Below are positions 7,919 to 17,903 of a stretch of DNA of 64,000 nt, piece after piece. Position 1 is the first letter of the stretch, and the number at the start of each line of letters is the position of its first letter. Source of the stretch: Prevotella dentasini JCM 15908 (GTDB lineage Bacteria > Bacteroidota > Bacteroidia > Bacteroidales > Bacteroidaceae); the NCBI RefSeq assembly GCF_000614065.1, contig NZ_BAKG01000002.1, positions 1-64,000 on the forward strand, read 5' to 3'. The translations under genes were made by a program, and so were the position numbers. Below the pieces are notes generated by a model. It was not told the DNA's origin, made no database searches, and worked only from the letters and a program-made list of their open reading frames with translations.

Positions 7919-9508
7919 ATGGCAATAAAGAAGAGAAAGATTTCCCCACGCCAGAAGATGATTAATCTCATGTATGTCGTCTTGATGGCCATGCTTGCGC
8001 TGAATGTCTCTACCGAGGTACTCAACGGCTTCTCCATCGTGGAGGAAAGCCTGAACCGCACGACGGGGAACTCGTCGAAGGAAAACGAAGCCATCTTTGG
8101 CGAACTTGAGCAGATGATGCAGAAGAATCCGCAGAAGGTGAAGGAGTGGTTCGCCATGGCATCGACGGTCCGCGAGATGAGCGACTCTCTGTTCAACTAT
8201 GCCCAAGAGTTGAAGATGCAAATCGTGAAGGAGGCTGACGGCGAAGACGGCAATCCGCTTCAGATAAAGAACAAGGATAATCTTGAGGCTTCGAGCTATG
8301 TGATGCTTAGTCCGGGTACAGGACAGGGACGCAGGCTCTTCGAGGCCATCAACAGCTATCGCAACCGTATTCTCCAGTTCGTTACCGACCCACGGCAAAA
8401 GCAGATTATCGCCAGTAACCTTTCTACCGAGGTGCCTCGGCACTCGATGGGTAAGAACTGGCAGGAATATATGTTCGAGGATATGCCGACAGCGGCTGCC
8501 ATTACGCTTCTCTCCAAGTTGCAGAGCGACGTGCGCTATGCCGAGGGTGAGGTACTTCATACTCTTGTTGCCAATGTCGGACTGAAAGACGTGCGTGTCA
8601 ATAAGCTTCAGGCTTTTGTCGTTCCGAGCCAGACCCGCCTCTACCCCGGAGAGACGTTGACCGCCCAAATGTTCATGGCGGCTGTCGACTCTACCCAGCA
8701 GCCGCAGGTCTACGTCAATGGTCAGCTCATTCAGGGCAATAAGATAACGGTCAGGGCTGGTGCGCCCGGCAAGCATACCATCAATGGCTATATACTTGTC
8801 CGCGACTTGATGGGCAACGTGCTCCGTCGGAACTTCTCGCAGGACTATTGGGTAACGGGTGGTCCGAACCCCGAACGGTATATCAGTCCCGACGGTATGC
8901 AGAAAACGCCTCCCTTCGACGGTATGGCTACCATCGCTGCTGACCTGATGAACGTGCTCTATGCAGGTTTCGACAATCCTATAACCATCAGTATTCCCAA
9001 TACGTCCCAAGGCGATGTCCATGCTACGATGTCGGGCGGTACGCTCGTCTCGCGCGGTGGCGGACACTTTGTGGCCCGTCCGTCTGCGGTCGGCCAGCCT
9101 GTTACCATCTCTGTCTCGGCCAAGGGGCGGAGGGTAGGTGAATACAAGTTCCGCGTACGCCGCCTGCCCGATCCGGCACCTTACATAGCCATGGGCAGCG
9201 ACCGGTTCAAGAGTGGCGTCCTTTCCAAGGCAGGCCTGATGGCGGCTCCGGGCATCCGTGCAGCCATTGACGACGGATTGCTTGATATTCCGTTTACGGT
9301 AACGAGCTTCCGTACGGTCTTCTTTGACAATATGGGCAACGCTGTTCCGTTGGCAAGCAATGGTGCGTCGTTCTCTGCCCAGCAGAAGGAACAGTTCCGT
9401 CATCTGAGCCGCAACAAGCGGTTCTATATCACCAACGTTGTTGTCCATGGCCCGGACGGTACCACCCGGACGCTCAACGGACGCAATATGGAAGTGATTG
9501 TGCAATGA
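7919..9508 (+). CDS. porM: Type IX secretion motor protein PorM/GldM
   Basis: 529-aa protein with a short cytoplasmic start (AIKKRKISPRQKMIN), one membrane helix (LMYVVLMAMLALNVS) and a large periplasmic part. The periplasmic part is arranged as four domains in known homologues. The helix is followed by TEVLNGFSIVEESLNRT, conserved in the family. It partners PorL in the membrane and reaches up to the PorK/PorN ring. The ATG at 7919 is 36 bp after porL. The large antisense frame covering it is a GC-rich shadow. Confidence 0.96.
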   Translation: MAIKKRKISPRQKMINLMYVVLMAMLALNVSTEVLNGFSIVEESLNRTTGNSSKENEAIFGELEQMMQKNPQKVKEWFAMASTVREMSDSLFNYAQELKMQIVKEADGEDGNPLQIKNKDNLEASSYVMLSPGTGQGRRLFEAINSYRNRILQFVTDPRQKQIIASNLSTEVPRHSMGKNWQEYMFEDMPTAAAITLLSKLQSDVRYAEGEVLHTLVANVGLKDVRVNKLQAFVVPSQTRLYPGETLTAQMFMAAVDSTQQPQVYVNGQLIQGNKITVRAGAPGKHTINGYILVRDLMGNVLRRNFSQDYWVTGGPNPERYISPDGMQKTPPFDGMATIAADLMNVLYAGFDNPITISIPNTSQGDVHATMSGGTLVSRGGGHFVARPSAVGQPVTISVSAKGRRVGEYKFRVRRLPDPAPYIAMGSDRFKSGVLSKAGLMAAPGIRAAIDDGLLDIPFTVTSFRTVFFDNMGNAVPLASNGASFSAQQKEQFRHLSRNKRFYITNVVVHGPDGTTRTLNGRNMEVIVQ

Positions 9509-9645
9509 TGGTGAATGTGGAGTGAGAAATGAGGAATTAAGAATTAAGGGTGAAGAACAAGAGTTTGGGGCTGGCTCTATCTGCCTAAGACATGTCGGCA
9601 GTAGTTGCAAAGCCCGGACTTCAGACATCAAAGTTCAATATATAG

Positions 9646-10704
9646 ATGAAAAGAATATTATTTATAGCCTGCGCAACTCTCTTGGCTCTGACGGCTTTTG
9701 CCCAGCCTGCTCAGCGCAGGAACCAACAGCAGAGGCCTAAGTCGCCTGCCAACACGATTACTACCCGTGCGCAAATCTCTTTTCCTACGTCGGCCCCGAT
9801 GCAGGAGGATGTGGTTTGGCGTCGCGACATCTATCGGGAACTGATGCTGACCGAAGATGCCAATGCCGGGCTGTACTATCCTGTAGAGCCTGTGGGCACA
9901 CAGATGAATCTCTTTACCAACATTTTCCGTCTTGTGCTTGCAGGTCCGCGGCATGGCGGTGTGCCTGCCTACACCTATCGGATGGACGGCAATGAGGTGT
10001 TCGACGATTCGTCGCGCGTGAAACCTTTGCAGCTTCTTGACAACTATCATATCTACTACGAGCGTACCGACCGGGGCATAAAACTCGACAATAGCGACAT
10101 TCCCTCTGCCGAGGTGAAGGGCTATTATATAAAGGAGAGTGCCTACTATGATCAGGGAACTGCGACGTTCCACCGCAAGGTGATGGCTCTTTGCCCGATT
10201 ATGTATCGTGCCGACGATTTTGGCGATGGTGAGGTGAAGTACCCGCTCTTCTGGGTGAAATACGACGACTTGGCCCCCTTCTTGGCCAAGCAGATGATTA
10301 TGACGAGTAACCTGAACAATGCTGCCACGATGAGCGTGGACGACTATTTCACGAGAAACCAGTATCAGGGAAAGATATACAAGACCACCAACATGCTCGG
10401 ACGGACGCTCTCGCAGTATTGTCCTACCGATTCGGCAATGGCTAGGGAGCAGAGGAAGATTGAGGGCGAACTCATCGCTTTCGAGAAGAATATCTTTGGC
10501 AACCCTGCCAAGCGAGACAGCCTTGACAGCATAGCCAAGGCGCAGGACGAGACGGTGAAGAAGGGCAGGCGAGTCCGTGCTTCCCGTCGTGGCAGTAGTG
10601 GAGGTGGTACGACCAAGACCGTCCGAAGCTCCCGTCGCAGTCGTTCGTCGGCTTCGTCGGGCAGTGGCTCTGCACGTGTAACAGTGCGTCGTGAGCGGCA
10701 TTAG
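9646..10704 (+). CDS. porN: Type IX secretion periplasmic ring protein PorN/GldN
   Basis: 352-aa secreted periplasmic protein that binds PorK to form the ring. A signal peptide ends at TAFAQP. The GldN core includes VVWRRDIYRELMLTEDANAG, YPVEPVGTQMNLFTNIFRL and YFTRNQYQGKIYKTTNMLGR. The last 60 residues are unusually rich in serine and arginine (GSSGGGTTKTVRSSRRSRSS), a low-complexity basic tail. The 137-bp gap after porM contains only an AT-rich gaattaagaattaag repeat, so the gene is probably still in the operon. Confidence 0.95.
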   Translation: MKRILFIACATLLALTAFAQPAQRRNQQQRPKSPANTITTRAQISFPTSAPMQEDVVWRRDIYRELMLTEDANAGLYYPVEPVGTQMNLFTNIFRLVLAGPRHGGVPAYTYRMDGNEVFDDSSRVKPLQLLDNYHIYYERTDRGIKLDNSDIPSAEVKGYYIKESAYYDQGTATFHRKVMALCPIMYRADDFGDGEVKYPLFWVKYDDLAPFLAKQMIMTSNLNNAATMSVDDYFTRNQYQGKIYKTTNMLGRTLSQYCPTDSAMAREQRKIEGELIAFEKNIFGNPAKRDSLDSIAKAQDETVKKGRRVRASRRGSSGGGTTKTVRSSRRSRSSASSGSGSARVTVRRERH

Positions 10705-10729
10705 CCGTCCACGGCGCATTGCCGTTTTT
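10695..10729 (+). terminator. Terminator of the por operon
   Basis: cggca (10696-10700) pairs with tgccg (10720-10724), with an inner gccgt/acggc stem at 10704-10715. TTTTT follows, starting inside the porN stop region. Confidence 0.6.
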
Positions 10730-10819
10730 ATGAATTTCAAACTAACTGATAATCCTAATTGTTTCATTGGGCGTACATCCCTTCCGAAGGAGAGGATGGA
10801 AACCACAAAAAATCATCTT

Positions 10820-11461
10820 ATGAAGAAGTTATTTACTTTGGCTCTTTTGGCTTTGGGACTTACGTTCTCTACAAATGCCAGCGCACAGAACAACCTGCAC
10901 TTTGGTCTGAAGGCAGGTCTCAACGTTACCGACATGCACCTTGACAGCAAGGTTTTCGACAAGTCGAACCAGACAGGCTGGTTTGCAGGCCCTACGGTTA
11001 AGCTGACCTTGCCTATCGTCGGCTTGGGCGTCGACGCTGCTGCGCTGTATGACTACCGCTCTGCAAAGCTCAACGACGGCGTTGAGGAGCTGACGGTGAA
11101 GCAGCAGCAGGTTGCCATTCCCGTCAACCTCCGCTACTCCATTGGTTTGGGAAGCTCTGCGAGCGTATTCCTCTTTGCCGGTCCGCAGTGGGCGTTCAAT
11201 GTGGGCGACAAGGATTTCAAATGGGCAAAGGGCAGCAGCTATGCCCTGAACAAGAGCAACTTCAGCGTTAACCTCGGTTTCGGCATTACTGCTATGAAGC
11301 ATCTTCAGGTGAGTGCCAACTACAACATAGCCTGTGGAAAGACGGCTGAACTGAACGCTTTCTCCTCTACTCTTGATGCCGCAGGACAGCTTACGGGACT
11401 GAAGAAGTCGAAGGCCCGCAACAACTCATGGCAGATTGCCTTGCTTATTACTTCTAAGTAG
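10820..11461 (+). CDS. Outer-membrane beta-barrel protein (PorT/OMP_b-brl type)
   Basis: 213-aa protein with a clean signal peptide (MKKLFTLALLALGLTFSTNA, cut after ASAQ) and the LHFGLKAGLNVTDM start typical of small PorT-like barrels. Alternating strands follow (VGLGVDAAALYDYRS, VAIPVNLRYSIGLG, FLFAGPQWAFNVGD). It ends QIALLITSK. The in-frame upstream extension to 10691 has no signal peptide and overlaps the porN end, so ATG 10820 is preferred. It follows the por operon after a terminator, so it probably has its own promoter. Ligand unknown. Confidence 0.88.
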   Translation: MKKLFTLALLALGLTFSTNASAQNNLHFGLKAGLNVTDMHLDSKVFDKSNQTGWFAGPTVKLTLPIVGLGVDAAALYDYRSAKLNDGVEELTVKQQQVAIPVNLRYSIGLGSSASVFLFAGPQWAFNVGDKDFKWAKGSSYALNKSNFSVNLGFGITAMKHLQVSANYNIACGKTAELNAFSSTLDAAGQLTGLKKSKARNNSWQIALLITSK

Positions 11462-11480
11462 AAGTTGCCATAACAGACAG

Positions 11481-11520
11481 CTCCCCATTGCCTTTTATGT
11501 TTATAAAAGGCAATGGGGAG
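11481..11520 (+). terminator. Strong terminator hairpin
   Basis: ctccccattgccttttat and its complement ataaaaggcaatggggag form a nearly perfect stem of about 18 bp around a 4-nt loop, 20 bp after the barrel gene stop, followed by TTTCGTTTCG. Confidence 0.9.
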
Positions 11521-11621
11521 TTTCGTTTCGCCTGTATTCTTGTATGGAGTATGCAAACTCCTTTATGCGTCCATCTTTTGGGCATGGCTGCAATCATCGT
11601 TGCGGTATATCCGTTATATTA

Positions 11622-11713
11622 TTTACACGTAAGGAAATTATTCTCTGCACGAAAATAATTTCTTATTATACGTAGATAATTTTTTATTTACGTGTAGATA
11701 ATAACGTCGTGTA
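11622..11713. repeat. AT-rich intergenic repeat cluster (ACGTAGATAAT units)
   Basis: Two direct units, ttatacgtagataatttt and atttacgtgtagataata, follow an inverted pair gaaattatt/aataatttc (11634-11642 and 11654-11662). An opposite-facing atttacacgtaa lies at 11621-11632. The composition differs strongly from the GC-rich neighbours. No ORF is present. Confidence 0.6.
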
Positions 11714-11839
11714 CGGGTATCAATAATCATCGTTGTGGAATACCGGCATTGGAAGATGTACCATAGCTGCATAAGAAAAGGCTAAGGAACGGGTGGTATC
11801 CCTTAGTCCTGCATGGGGAGCGGGCCATGTGCGGGCCGG

Positions 11840-12150
11840 GGCTTATTCCTGTCCCTGCCTTCCACTCGCTGATAGGATTGTGCAGCCCGTGTAGTAGGAC
11901 AGCAGGTAGCGCGTGAAGTATTCCTCCATCTCCTTGTTGGAGACAGCCGAGGTGGTACTTCTCCAATTCGGGGGCATGGCTTTCAATGGTGAGGTCTTCG
12001 TTCTGCAATTCTCCGTTGCCAATGGCTTGCAGCATTGGCTTGTCGTGCTTGTCTACCAGAATCACCACAGGAACCCCTTCTTCTCACATGCTTTCTGAAC
12101 GACGTGTTCCAAGCGAGTGCCCAATGATTTTGAAACGGAGCCGGAGGGAA
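11840..12150 (-). pseudogene. Degenerate AAA-ATPase-like (DUF1703-type) gene remnant
   Basis: Minus-strand reading gives GSVSKSLGTRLEHVVQKACE, then, after adding one G near 12074, KKGVPVVILVDKHDKPMLQA. This matches the Walker-B part of Bacteroidales AAA-ATPase-like proteins, normally hhhhIDEYDKP; here DEYD has become DKHD. A further shift near 11955 leads into SAVSNKEMEEYFTRYLLSYY. The N-terminal P-loop and the nuclease C-terminus are absent. The damage is more than one consensus error could explain, so I call it a true remnant. Confidence 0.45.
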
Positions 12151-12280
12151 AAGAAAAAGTCTTTCCGCTATCGCAAAAGTAGATGTGAGGTCTTGCTTTG
12201 TGGCTTAACGCTTCGGGCGTCGCTGGCAGGCCATTCCGAAGGCTTTGCAGAGCGATTGTCGTAAAAATCTTTATTTCTCC

Positions 12281-12311
12281 TTTGTATTTCTTTTGCTTTC
12301 GATTACCTTTG
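12281..12311 (+). promoter_or_regulatory. Promoter of priA
   Basis: TTTG at 12281-12284 and TACCTTTG at 12304-12311 are spaced by 19 bp. The priA ATG is at 12320, so the transcript would have little or no leader. Confidence 0.65.
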
Positions 12312-12319
12312 CAAGGCCG

Positions 12320-14703
12320 ATGAAGCAAATCAACGTCATATTGCCCCTGCCCCTCAACGGGGAGTTTACCTACGCCGTGCCGGACGGCTTGGCCGACAAG
12401 GCGAAGCCGGGATGCCGCGTGCTCGTTCCGCTGGGGAAGAGCAGAAGGTATGTCGCATAGTCGCCTCCGCCCCTTCCCAAGAGGAGGGAGTGCAGATCGG
12501 GGAGGAGGATGCGAAGACGGAAAAGAAGAGGATTGAGCTAAAGGAGATTCTCTCCGTGCTCGACGGGAATCCGGTACTGCTGTCGCAGCAGATGAGGCTG
12601 TGGAACTGGATTGCCGACTACTACATGTCGCCCGTTGGCGACGTGATGAAGGCTGCGCTGCCCTCGGGGCTGAAACAGGTGGAAGGTTTCAGGCCGAAGA
12701 CGGAGCGTTTCCTGATGCTTGCTCCGCAGTACAGGGACGTGCAGACGCTCCGCGTGCTGCTCGATACGCTGAAACGTGCTACGAAGCAGCAGGCTGTGCT
12801 GACGGCCTACCTGCAGCTCTGTGGCGTTGACAAGGACGCGGAAGTTCCCATGAGCGGACACGCCGAGGATGTGCCCAGTGCAGCGGACTCGGCAGACACA
12901 GACGCGAACCAATCCTGCGGCATGAGCGGAAACCTGTCTGCGAGATAGGCTACGACACGCTCCTCAATGCCTCGCACAGCACGGTGGCTGCCATCCGCTC
13001 GCTCATGGACAAGGGTGTCTTCCTGAGTGTCAACCGCGAGGTGGGGCGGATCAACGACGGTGGCAAGGCGTGCCCCGGGAATATCAAGCCTCTCAGCGAG
13101 GCGCAGGCCGATGCCTACAATCAGATTCTCGTACAGATGATGAACCACCCAGTTACGCTTCTGCACGGCGTAACGTCGTCGGGGAAGACCGAAATCTACA
13201 TTCACCTTATTCAGAAGACGATAGACGAGCACAGGCAGGTGCTCTATCTCGTGCCCGAGATTGCGCTGACGGTGCAGCTGACGGAGCGGCTGAAGCGCGT
13301 ATTCGGCAACCGTCTGGGCATCTACCACAGCCGGTACAGCGATGCCGAACGGGTAGAGATATGGCAGCGGCAGCTGTCCGGCCATCCCTACGACGTGATT
13401 CTCGGTGCGCGCAGTGCCGTCTTCCTTCCCTTTCAGAGGCTCGGTCTGGTCGTCATCGACGAGGAGCACGAGACCAGCTTCAAGCAGCAAGACCCTGCAC
13501 CGCGCTACCATGCCCGTTCGGCAGCCATCGTTCTGGCGCAGATGTACGGTGCGAGGACGCTCCTCGGCACGGCTACGCCTTCAGCGGAAAGCTACCATAA
13601 CGCCCGGCAGGAAAATACGGGCTTGTCGGTCTCGACCGTCGCTATCAGGACATCCGGCTGCCCGAGATAGAGGTGGTGGACATCAAGGACCTCCGCCGCC
13701 GCAAGATGATGTCCGGCCCGTTCTCGCCCCGGCTTCTGGCTGCCGTCCGTGCATCGCTGGAACGCGGCGAGCAGGCTATATTGTTCCAGAACCGCCGCGG
13801 CTTTGCCCCGATGACAGAGTGTCCCGTGTGCGGCTGGGTGCCAAAGTGTCCCAACTGCGACGTGTCGCTGACCCATCATAGGAACGCCGGCGTCATGTCG
13901 TGCCACTATTGCGGCTATGCCACCAACGTGCCCGAGCAGTGCCCCAACTGCGATAGCCGCGAGATAAGGGGGCGCGGCTATGGCACTGAGAAGATAGAGG
14001 ACGCGATACGCAGCCTGCTGCCCGAAGCCCGTGTGGCGAGGATGGACTTGGACACGACGCGGACGCGCAACGCCTACGGACAGCTGATAGGCGACTTCGC
14101 CTCGGGCAGGACCAATCTGCTTATCGGCACGCAGATGATTTCAAAGGGACTCGACTTCGACAAGGTTTCGGTAGTCGGAATCCTCGATGCCGACTCCATG
14201 CTCAACTATCCCGACTTCCGCGCCTACGAGCATGCCTTTACGATGATGAGTCAGGTGAGCGGCCGCGCCGGACGGAAAGGGCGGCAGGGACTGGTCATTC
14301 TCCAGACGAAAAGCCCCGGTCTGCCCGTCGTCTCACAGATAGTCCACAACGATTACGAGGGCTTCTACCACGACCTCCTGACCGAGCGGCGCGACTTCCA
14401 CTACCCTCCCTTCTACCGGCTGACGTATGTCTACCTGAAGCACCGCGACGACAATACGGTCAATTCCGCCGGCTTGGAACTCGGCTCCCGTCTGCGCGAA
14501 ATCTTCGGCACGCGCGTCCTCGGTCCCGACAAGCCTGCCGTGGCCCGTGTCAAGACGCTCTGCATCCGCAAGATTATGCTCAAGCTGGAGAGCGGGCTCG
14601 ACTATGCCCTCGCCCGGCAGTATCTCCGCGGCGCGCTTGCGACATGCTGAAAGACAGGCGGTACGGGGCGTTGCAGGTTTATTTCGACGTAGACCCGTTG
14701 TAG
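12320..14703 (+). CDS. priA: Primosomal replication-restart helicase PriA, four frameshifts
   Basis: DNA helicase that reloads the replisome at stalled forks. Segments in order are: the N-terminal DNA-binding part (INVILPLPLNGEFTYAVPDG), helicase motif I (LLHGVTSSGKTEIYIH), motif II (LVVIDEEHETSFKQQD), the zinc cluster (TECPVCGWVPKCPNC, MSCHYCGY, EQCPNCDS) and motif VI (QVSGRAGRKGRQG). It ends VYFDVDPL. Single bases are missing at about 12454 (G), 12928 (G), 13611 (G) and 14638 (C). Restoring them gives 795 aa, a normal length. All four fixes recreate expected family residues, so I regard the gene as intact in the organism. Confidence 0.92.
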
Positions 14704-14729
14704 GCGGATTGCGCCCGTAAGGCGAAAGC

Positions 14730-14798
14730 GGCACTTTGACATGGTGAAAACGGCACTTTCGCAAGGTCAAAGTGCCGTTTTCACCATGTCAAAGTGCC
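14730..14798. repeat. Dispersed repeat locus 2: 30-bp perfect inverted repeat
   Basis: Positions 14730-14759 are exactly complementary to 14769-14798 around a 9-nt loop (cgcaaggtc). Each arm holds two copies of the core, in the form gaaaacggcacttt and ggcactttg. Another gcgaaagcggcactttg core starts at 14722. It lies between convergent priA and the aminotransferase gene. Confidence 0.9.
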
Positions 14799-14805
14799 TC
14801 AATGG

Positions 14806-14852
14806 AAATCCGGGGGCTGCCTCCTTGCTGAAAGGAGACAGCCCCCGGATTT
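14806..14852. terminator. Bidirectional terminator between convergent genes
   Basis: aaatccgggggctg pairs with cagcccccggattt, with an inner ctcctt/aaggag stem and loop gctg. Both strands end in T-rich sequence, suiting priA on one side and the aminotransferase on the other. Confidence 0.85.
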
Positions 14853-14891
14853 CTTTATGGTGCGGAAAACAGTTTTCCGTCCTTCGCAATC

Positions 14892-16066
14892 CTACGGCAG
14901 CAAAGGCTTGAGTGTCGCCACGATACGGCGGAGTCCCTCTTCCAAGGTGGCCCGCGGACAGGCTATGTTGATGCGTATGTATCCCTCGCCGTCGCGCTTC
15001 CCGTACATCGTTCCGCTATTGACGAATACCTTCCCCTGCTTCATCAGCCGTTCGGAAAGCTCGTCGGAGGTCAGGCCCGTGGCCCGGATGTCTGCCCATA
15101 CGAGGTAAGTCCCCTCAAGCCGCAGCACCTCTATTTGCGGCAACTCGCTTTGGAAACGGCTTTTCAGGGTCTTGTAGTTTTCGTAGAGGTAGGCGTTCAG
15201 CTGCATTATCCAGTCCTCGCTCTCGTTGTAGGCAGCCTCAAGGGCGGCCGGGCCGAACGGATTGACGTCGCAGACCTCGAAGATGTTGATGGCGCGGTCG
15301 ATGCGTCTGCGCCATGTGTCGTTCTTGCAGACGATGTTGGCAATCTGCAGTCCTGCTATGTTGAAGTTCTTCGTGGGCGAGTTGAGCGTAATGCAGTTGT
15401 CGGCGCAGGCCTCGCTGACGGCGGCAAAGGGCGTGAATGTGTGGCCGGGCATGGTCAGTTCGCAGTGTATCTCGTCGCTGACGACCTTCACGTTGTGTCG
15501 CAGGCAGATGTCGTTCATCCGCTCCAGCTCCGCCTTCGTCCATACCCTGCCGCCCGGGTTGTGCGGATTGCAAAGCAGGAAGAGGACCGTCTTTTCGTCG
15601 GCACACTTCTCCTCGAAGTCTTGCCAGTCTACGGTGTACGAGTCGTCCTTGCGCTTCAGCGGGCTTTCCAGCACTTCGCAGCCCTGATTCCTTATCGACG
15701 AGAAGAAGCAGTTGTAGACAGGCGTCTGCACGAGCACCTTCTCGCCGTTCATCGCCAGTGCCTGATGGTGGCACTGATGGCAGGAACGACGCCGGTGGTG
15801 TAGACTATCCAGTGCCGGTCTATCGTCCATCCGTGCCGTCGGCCGAACCAGCTGATGATGGCGTCGTAGTAGCTTTCGGGCACCATCGTGTAGCCGAATA
15901 CACCGTGTGCTGCCCGTTCCTCCACGGCCCGGCGTATGGCAGGCGCGGCAGGGAAGTCCATGTCGGCCACCCACATCGGGATGACGCCTTCTTCCTCCGC
16001 CTCGTCCCATTTGTAGCAGTGTGTGCCCCGTCGGTTCACTATCGTGTCAAAGTCGTATTTCTCCAT
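14892..16066 (-). CDS. PatB/MalY-type PLP aminotransferase or C-S lyase, frameshifted
   Basis: Class I/II PLP enzyme of the MalY/PatB group, which contains cystathionine beta-lyases and related enzymes. Visible landmarks are IPMWVADMDFPAAPAI near residue 30, LLCNPHNPGGRVW, VVSDEIHCEL (the PLP-phenol aspartate) and the lysine site in SPTKNFNIAGLQ. The C-terminus has INIACPRATLEEGL. The frame breaks at about 15761, where adding one G on the minus strand gives SATIRALAMNGEKVLVQTPV. The corrected length is 391 aa. The start MEKYDFDTIVNRRGTHCYKW is typical. It follows the DUF3737 gene in the same direction by 72 bp, a pairing I recall from other genomes. Confidence 0.9.
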
Positions 16067-16138
16067 ATTCGTTAGTTGTTGAAAGTGTTGTTCCGGTCCT
16101 GCAAGCGGAGCGGTCCGGATGGTTGTGTCGTCCTGTTT

Positions 16139-16990
16139 TCAGGCTTGTCCGCGTTCCTGTATCACCGTCTCCTTTCCCTTGGCAAACTCGTCGTAGGTTA
16201 TTTTGCCAACCTTGTCGGCTGTGATGCTGCCCGAAACGGGGTTCTTTATTTCGGTGATGCTGCCCTTTATCGTTGCGGAGATGTTGCGGCTGTCTTCAAA
16301 GGCGCGGTCGCAGGCAGCGTCGAAGGTGCAGTCTTCGAGCGTGATGCCGTCAAGATAGCAGAGCGGTTGTTCGCCGCTGATGTGGCAGCGCACGAGCCGG
16401 ATGTTCTTGGAGTGCCATGCCAAGTACTCGCCGTCGAGCACGGAGTCGTAGATGGTAACGTTCTCGCACTCCCAGAAAGAGTCCTTCGTCTTTATCCGTG
16501 CGTTGTGAATCTCCACGTTCTGGCAGTACTGGAACACGTATTTGGCATCCGAGACAAGTCCGTCTGCGTAGATGTTCTTGGAAAACATGAACGGGTACGT
16601 GCCCTCGTGCAGCTCCACGTTCTTCAGCCGTAGCCCGTCTATTTTCCAAAACGTCTCGTCGGCATCGTTTATCTTCACGTTCTCGAGCGAGAGGTTCTTC
16701 ATCTCGCGGAAGAACTTCGGCCCGTCGATGACCGAATCTTTCATGGTCATGTCGTTGGAGTACCAGATGGCCGACCGCGAACCCTCTGCGAAGTAGCAGT
16801 TACTGATAAGGCTCTTGTCCACGTGCCACCACGGGTATTTGCCATAGAAGCGCGAATTGACACACTCAAGGCTTTCACAACACTTGATACCCGACTCTCC
16901 GTCTGTTATCTCTATGTTTTCCAGTCGCAGATTCCTTGCGCCGAAAAGAGGACGCTCGCCCCCATACTTCTTGTTCCTTATTGTTTCCAT
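16139..16990 (-). CDS. DUF3737 family protein (right-handed beta-helix type)
   Basis: 283-aa protein starting METIRNKKYGGERPLFGARN. The body is a series of short repeats alternating charged and hydrophobic residues (LRLENIEITDGESGIKCCES, MKNLSLENVKINDADETFWK, ENVTIYDSVLDGEYLAWHSK). This is the pentapeptide-like, beta-helical pattern of DUF3737. The role is unknown. The frame is open further upstream to 17089, but ATG 16990 starts at the conserved N-terminus. It lies upstream of, and is probably cotranscribed with, the PatB-like enzyme. Confidence 0.85.
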   Translation of the reverse strand: METIRNKKYGGERPLFGARNLRLENIEITDGESGIKCCESLECVNSRFYGKYPWWHVDKSLISNCYFAEGSRSAIWYSNDMTMKDSVIDGPKFFREMKNLSLENVKINDADETFWKIDGLRLKNVELHEGTYPFMFSKNIYADGLVSDAKYVFQYCQNVEIHNARIKTKDSFWECENVTIYDSVLDGEYLAWHSKNIRLVRCHISGEQPLCYLDGITLEDCTFDAACDRAFEDSRNISATIKGSITEIKNPVSGSITADKVGKITYDEFAKGKETVIQERGQA

Positions 16991-17245
16991 TATGCAAAAT
17001 CTATATCTTGCAGTGTGCAAAGATAATGCCAAGCAGGCAGAATATGGGAAAATGGTAAATATAACGGTAAATCTGGTATCGCCGGTCACGGCAGAGTGCC
17101 GATTCTGTCAGACGGAGAGGCATGGCAGCCTGCTATTTCCCTTTTTCCGGATAGGGGTTTTCGTATTTTTGCAGTTATCTAATTAGAAAGCCGCAAAGTA
17201 GGCGGCAATCTGCAACCGAGTAACAACAAATAAAATAGAACGACA

Positions 17246-17872
17246 ATGAGATTCAAAGTTTTTGTATTATCTTTGCTCCTTGGAACAAGTTTCATACAGG
17301 TTTATGCCCAAAGCAGTAGCAGGTATGCGTCGGAAAGCAAAAACGAGTTCCGCATCGGATACAGCGACGGACTCACTCTGGGAACGGCAAGTTTCTGGGG
17401 TATTGGTCTCGGCGACGCACTTACGGGCACGACGCGCACCGACGAGCAGTCGGGCGGAGTGATAGGCCTTGGCTACCGCCGTCACATCAACCGTTTCCGT
17501 GTAGGCCTCGACCTTGGCTTTGCTTCCGTTACGAGCAAGTCGGACTATGCCGGCAGCAAGCAGAAGGACATCAAGGAGACACAGCAGAACTTCCTCGTCA
17601 TGCCCGTAGCCGAGATGGTCTATTACAAGAAAGGCCTTGTGGAACTCTATGGCTCGGTAGCTGCCGGAGTGGACATTACCCGTATCAAGGAAACGGGACT
17701 GACTCCTGCGGGTAAGGAACACGCCGACACGAAGGCACGGACTTCTTCCAATTTCGCCTTTCAGGTGAACCCTATCGCACTCAGGATAGGCAACGGGCGT
17801 ATCGGAGGATTCGTAGAGGCAGGTTTAGGCTACAAGGGCTTTGTTACGGCAGGTGTGAGCCTGAAGTTTTAG
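17246..17872 (+). CDS. Small outer-membrane beta-barrel protein
   Basis: 208-aa protein with a signal peptide (MRFKVFVLSLLLGTSFIQVY, cut after AQ). Strand-rich repeats follow, including FRIGYSDGLTLGTASFWGIG, GVIGLGYRRHINRFRVGLDL, VELYGSVAAGVDITRI and a final GLGYKGFVTAGVSLKF. It ends in an aromatic residue, as barrels do. A TATTTTTG box at 17164-17171 could be its -7 element. It lies 31 bp before an ECF sigma gene, so it may share regulation. The ligand or partner is not evident. Confidence 0.8.
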   Translation: MRFKVFVLSLLLGTSFIQVYAQSSSRYASESKNEFRIGYSDGLTLGTASFWGIGLGDALTGTTRTDEQSGGVIGLGYRRHINRFRVGLDLGFASVTSKSDYAGSKQKDIKETQQNFLVMPVAEMVYYKKGLVELYGSVAAGVDITRIKETGLTPAGKEHADTKARTSSNFAFQVNPIALRIGNGRIGGFVEAGLGYKGFVTAGVSLKF

Positions 17873-17903
17873 CCCTTTCCGTGCGCAGGACGAATATTAG
17901 GCA

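Noticed and set aside
7418-9631. 737-codon minus-strand frame opposite porL and porM
   Set aside because: Shadow of the por genes; composition is His/Arg/Leu-rich with no motifs or signal.
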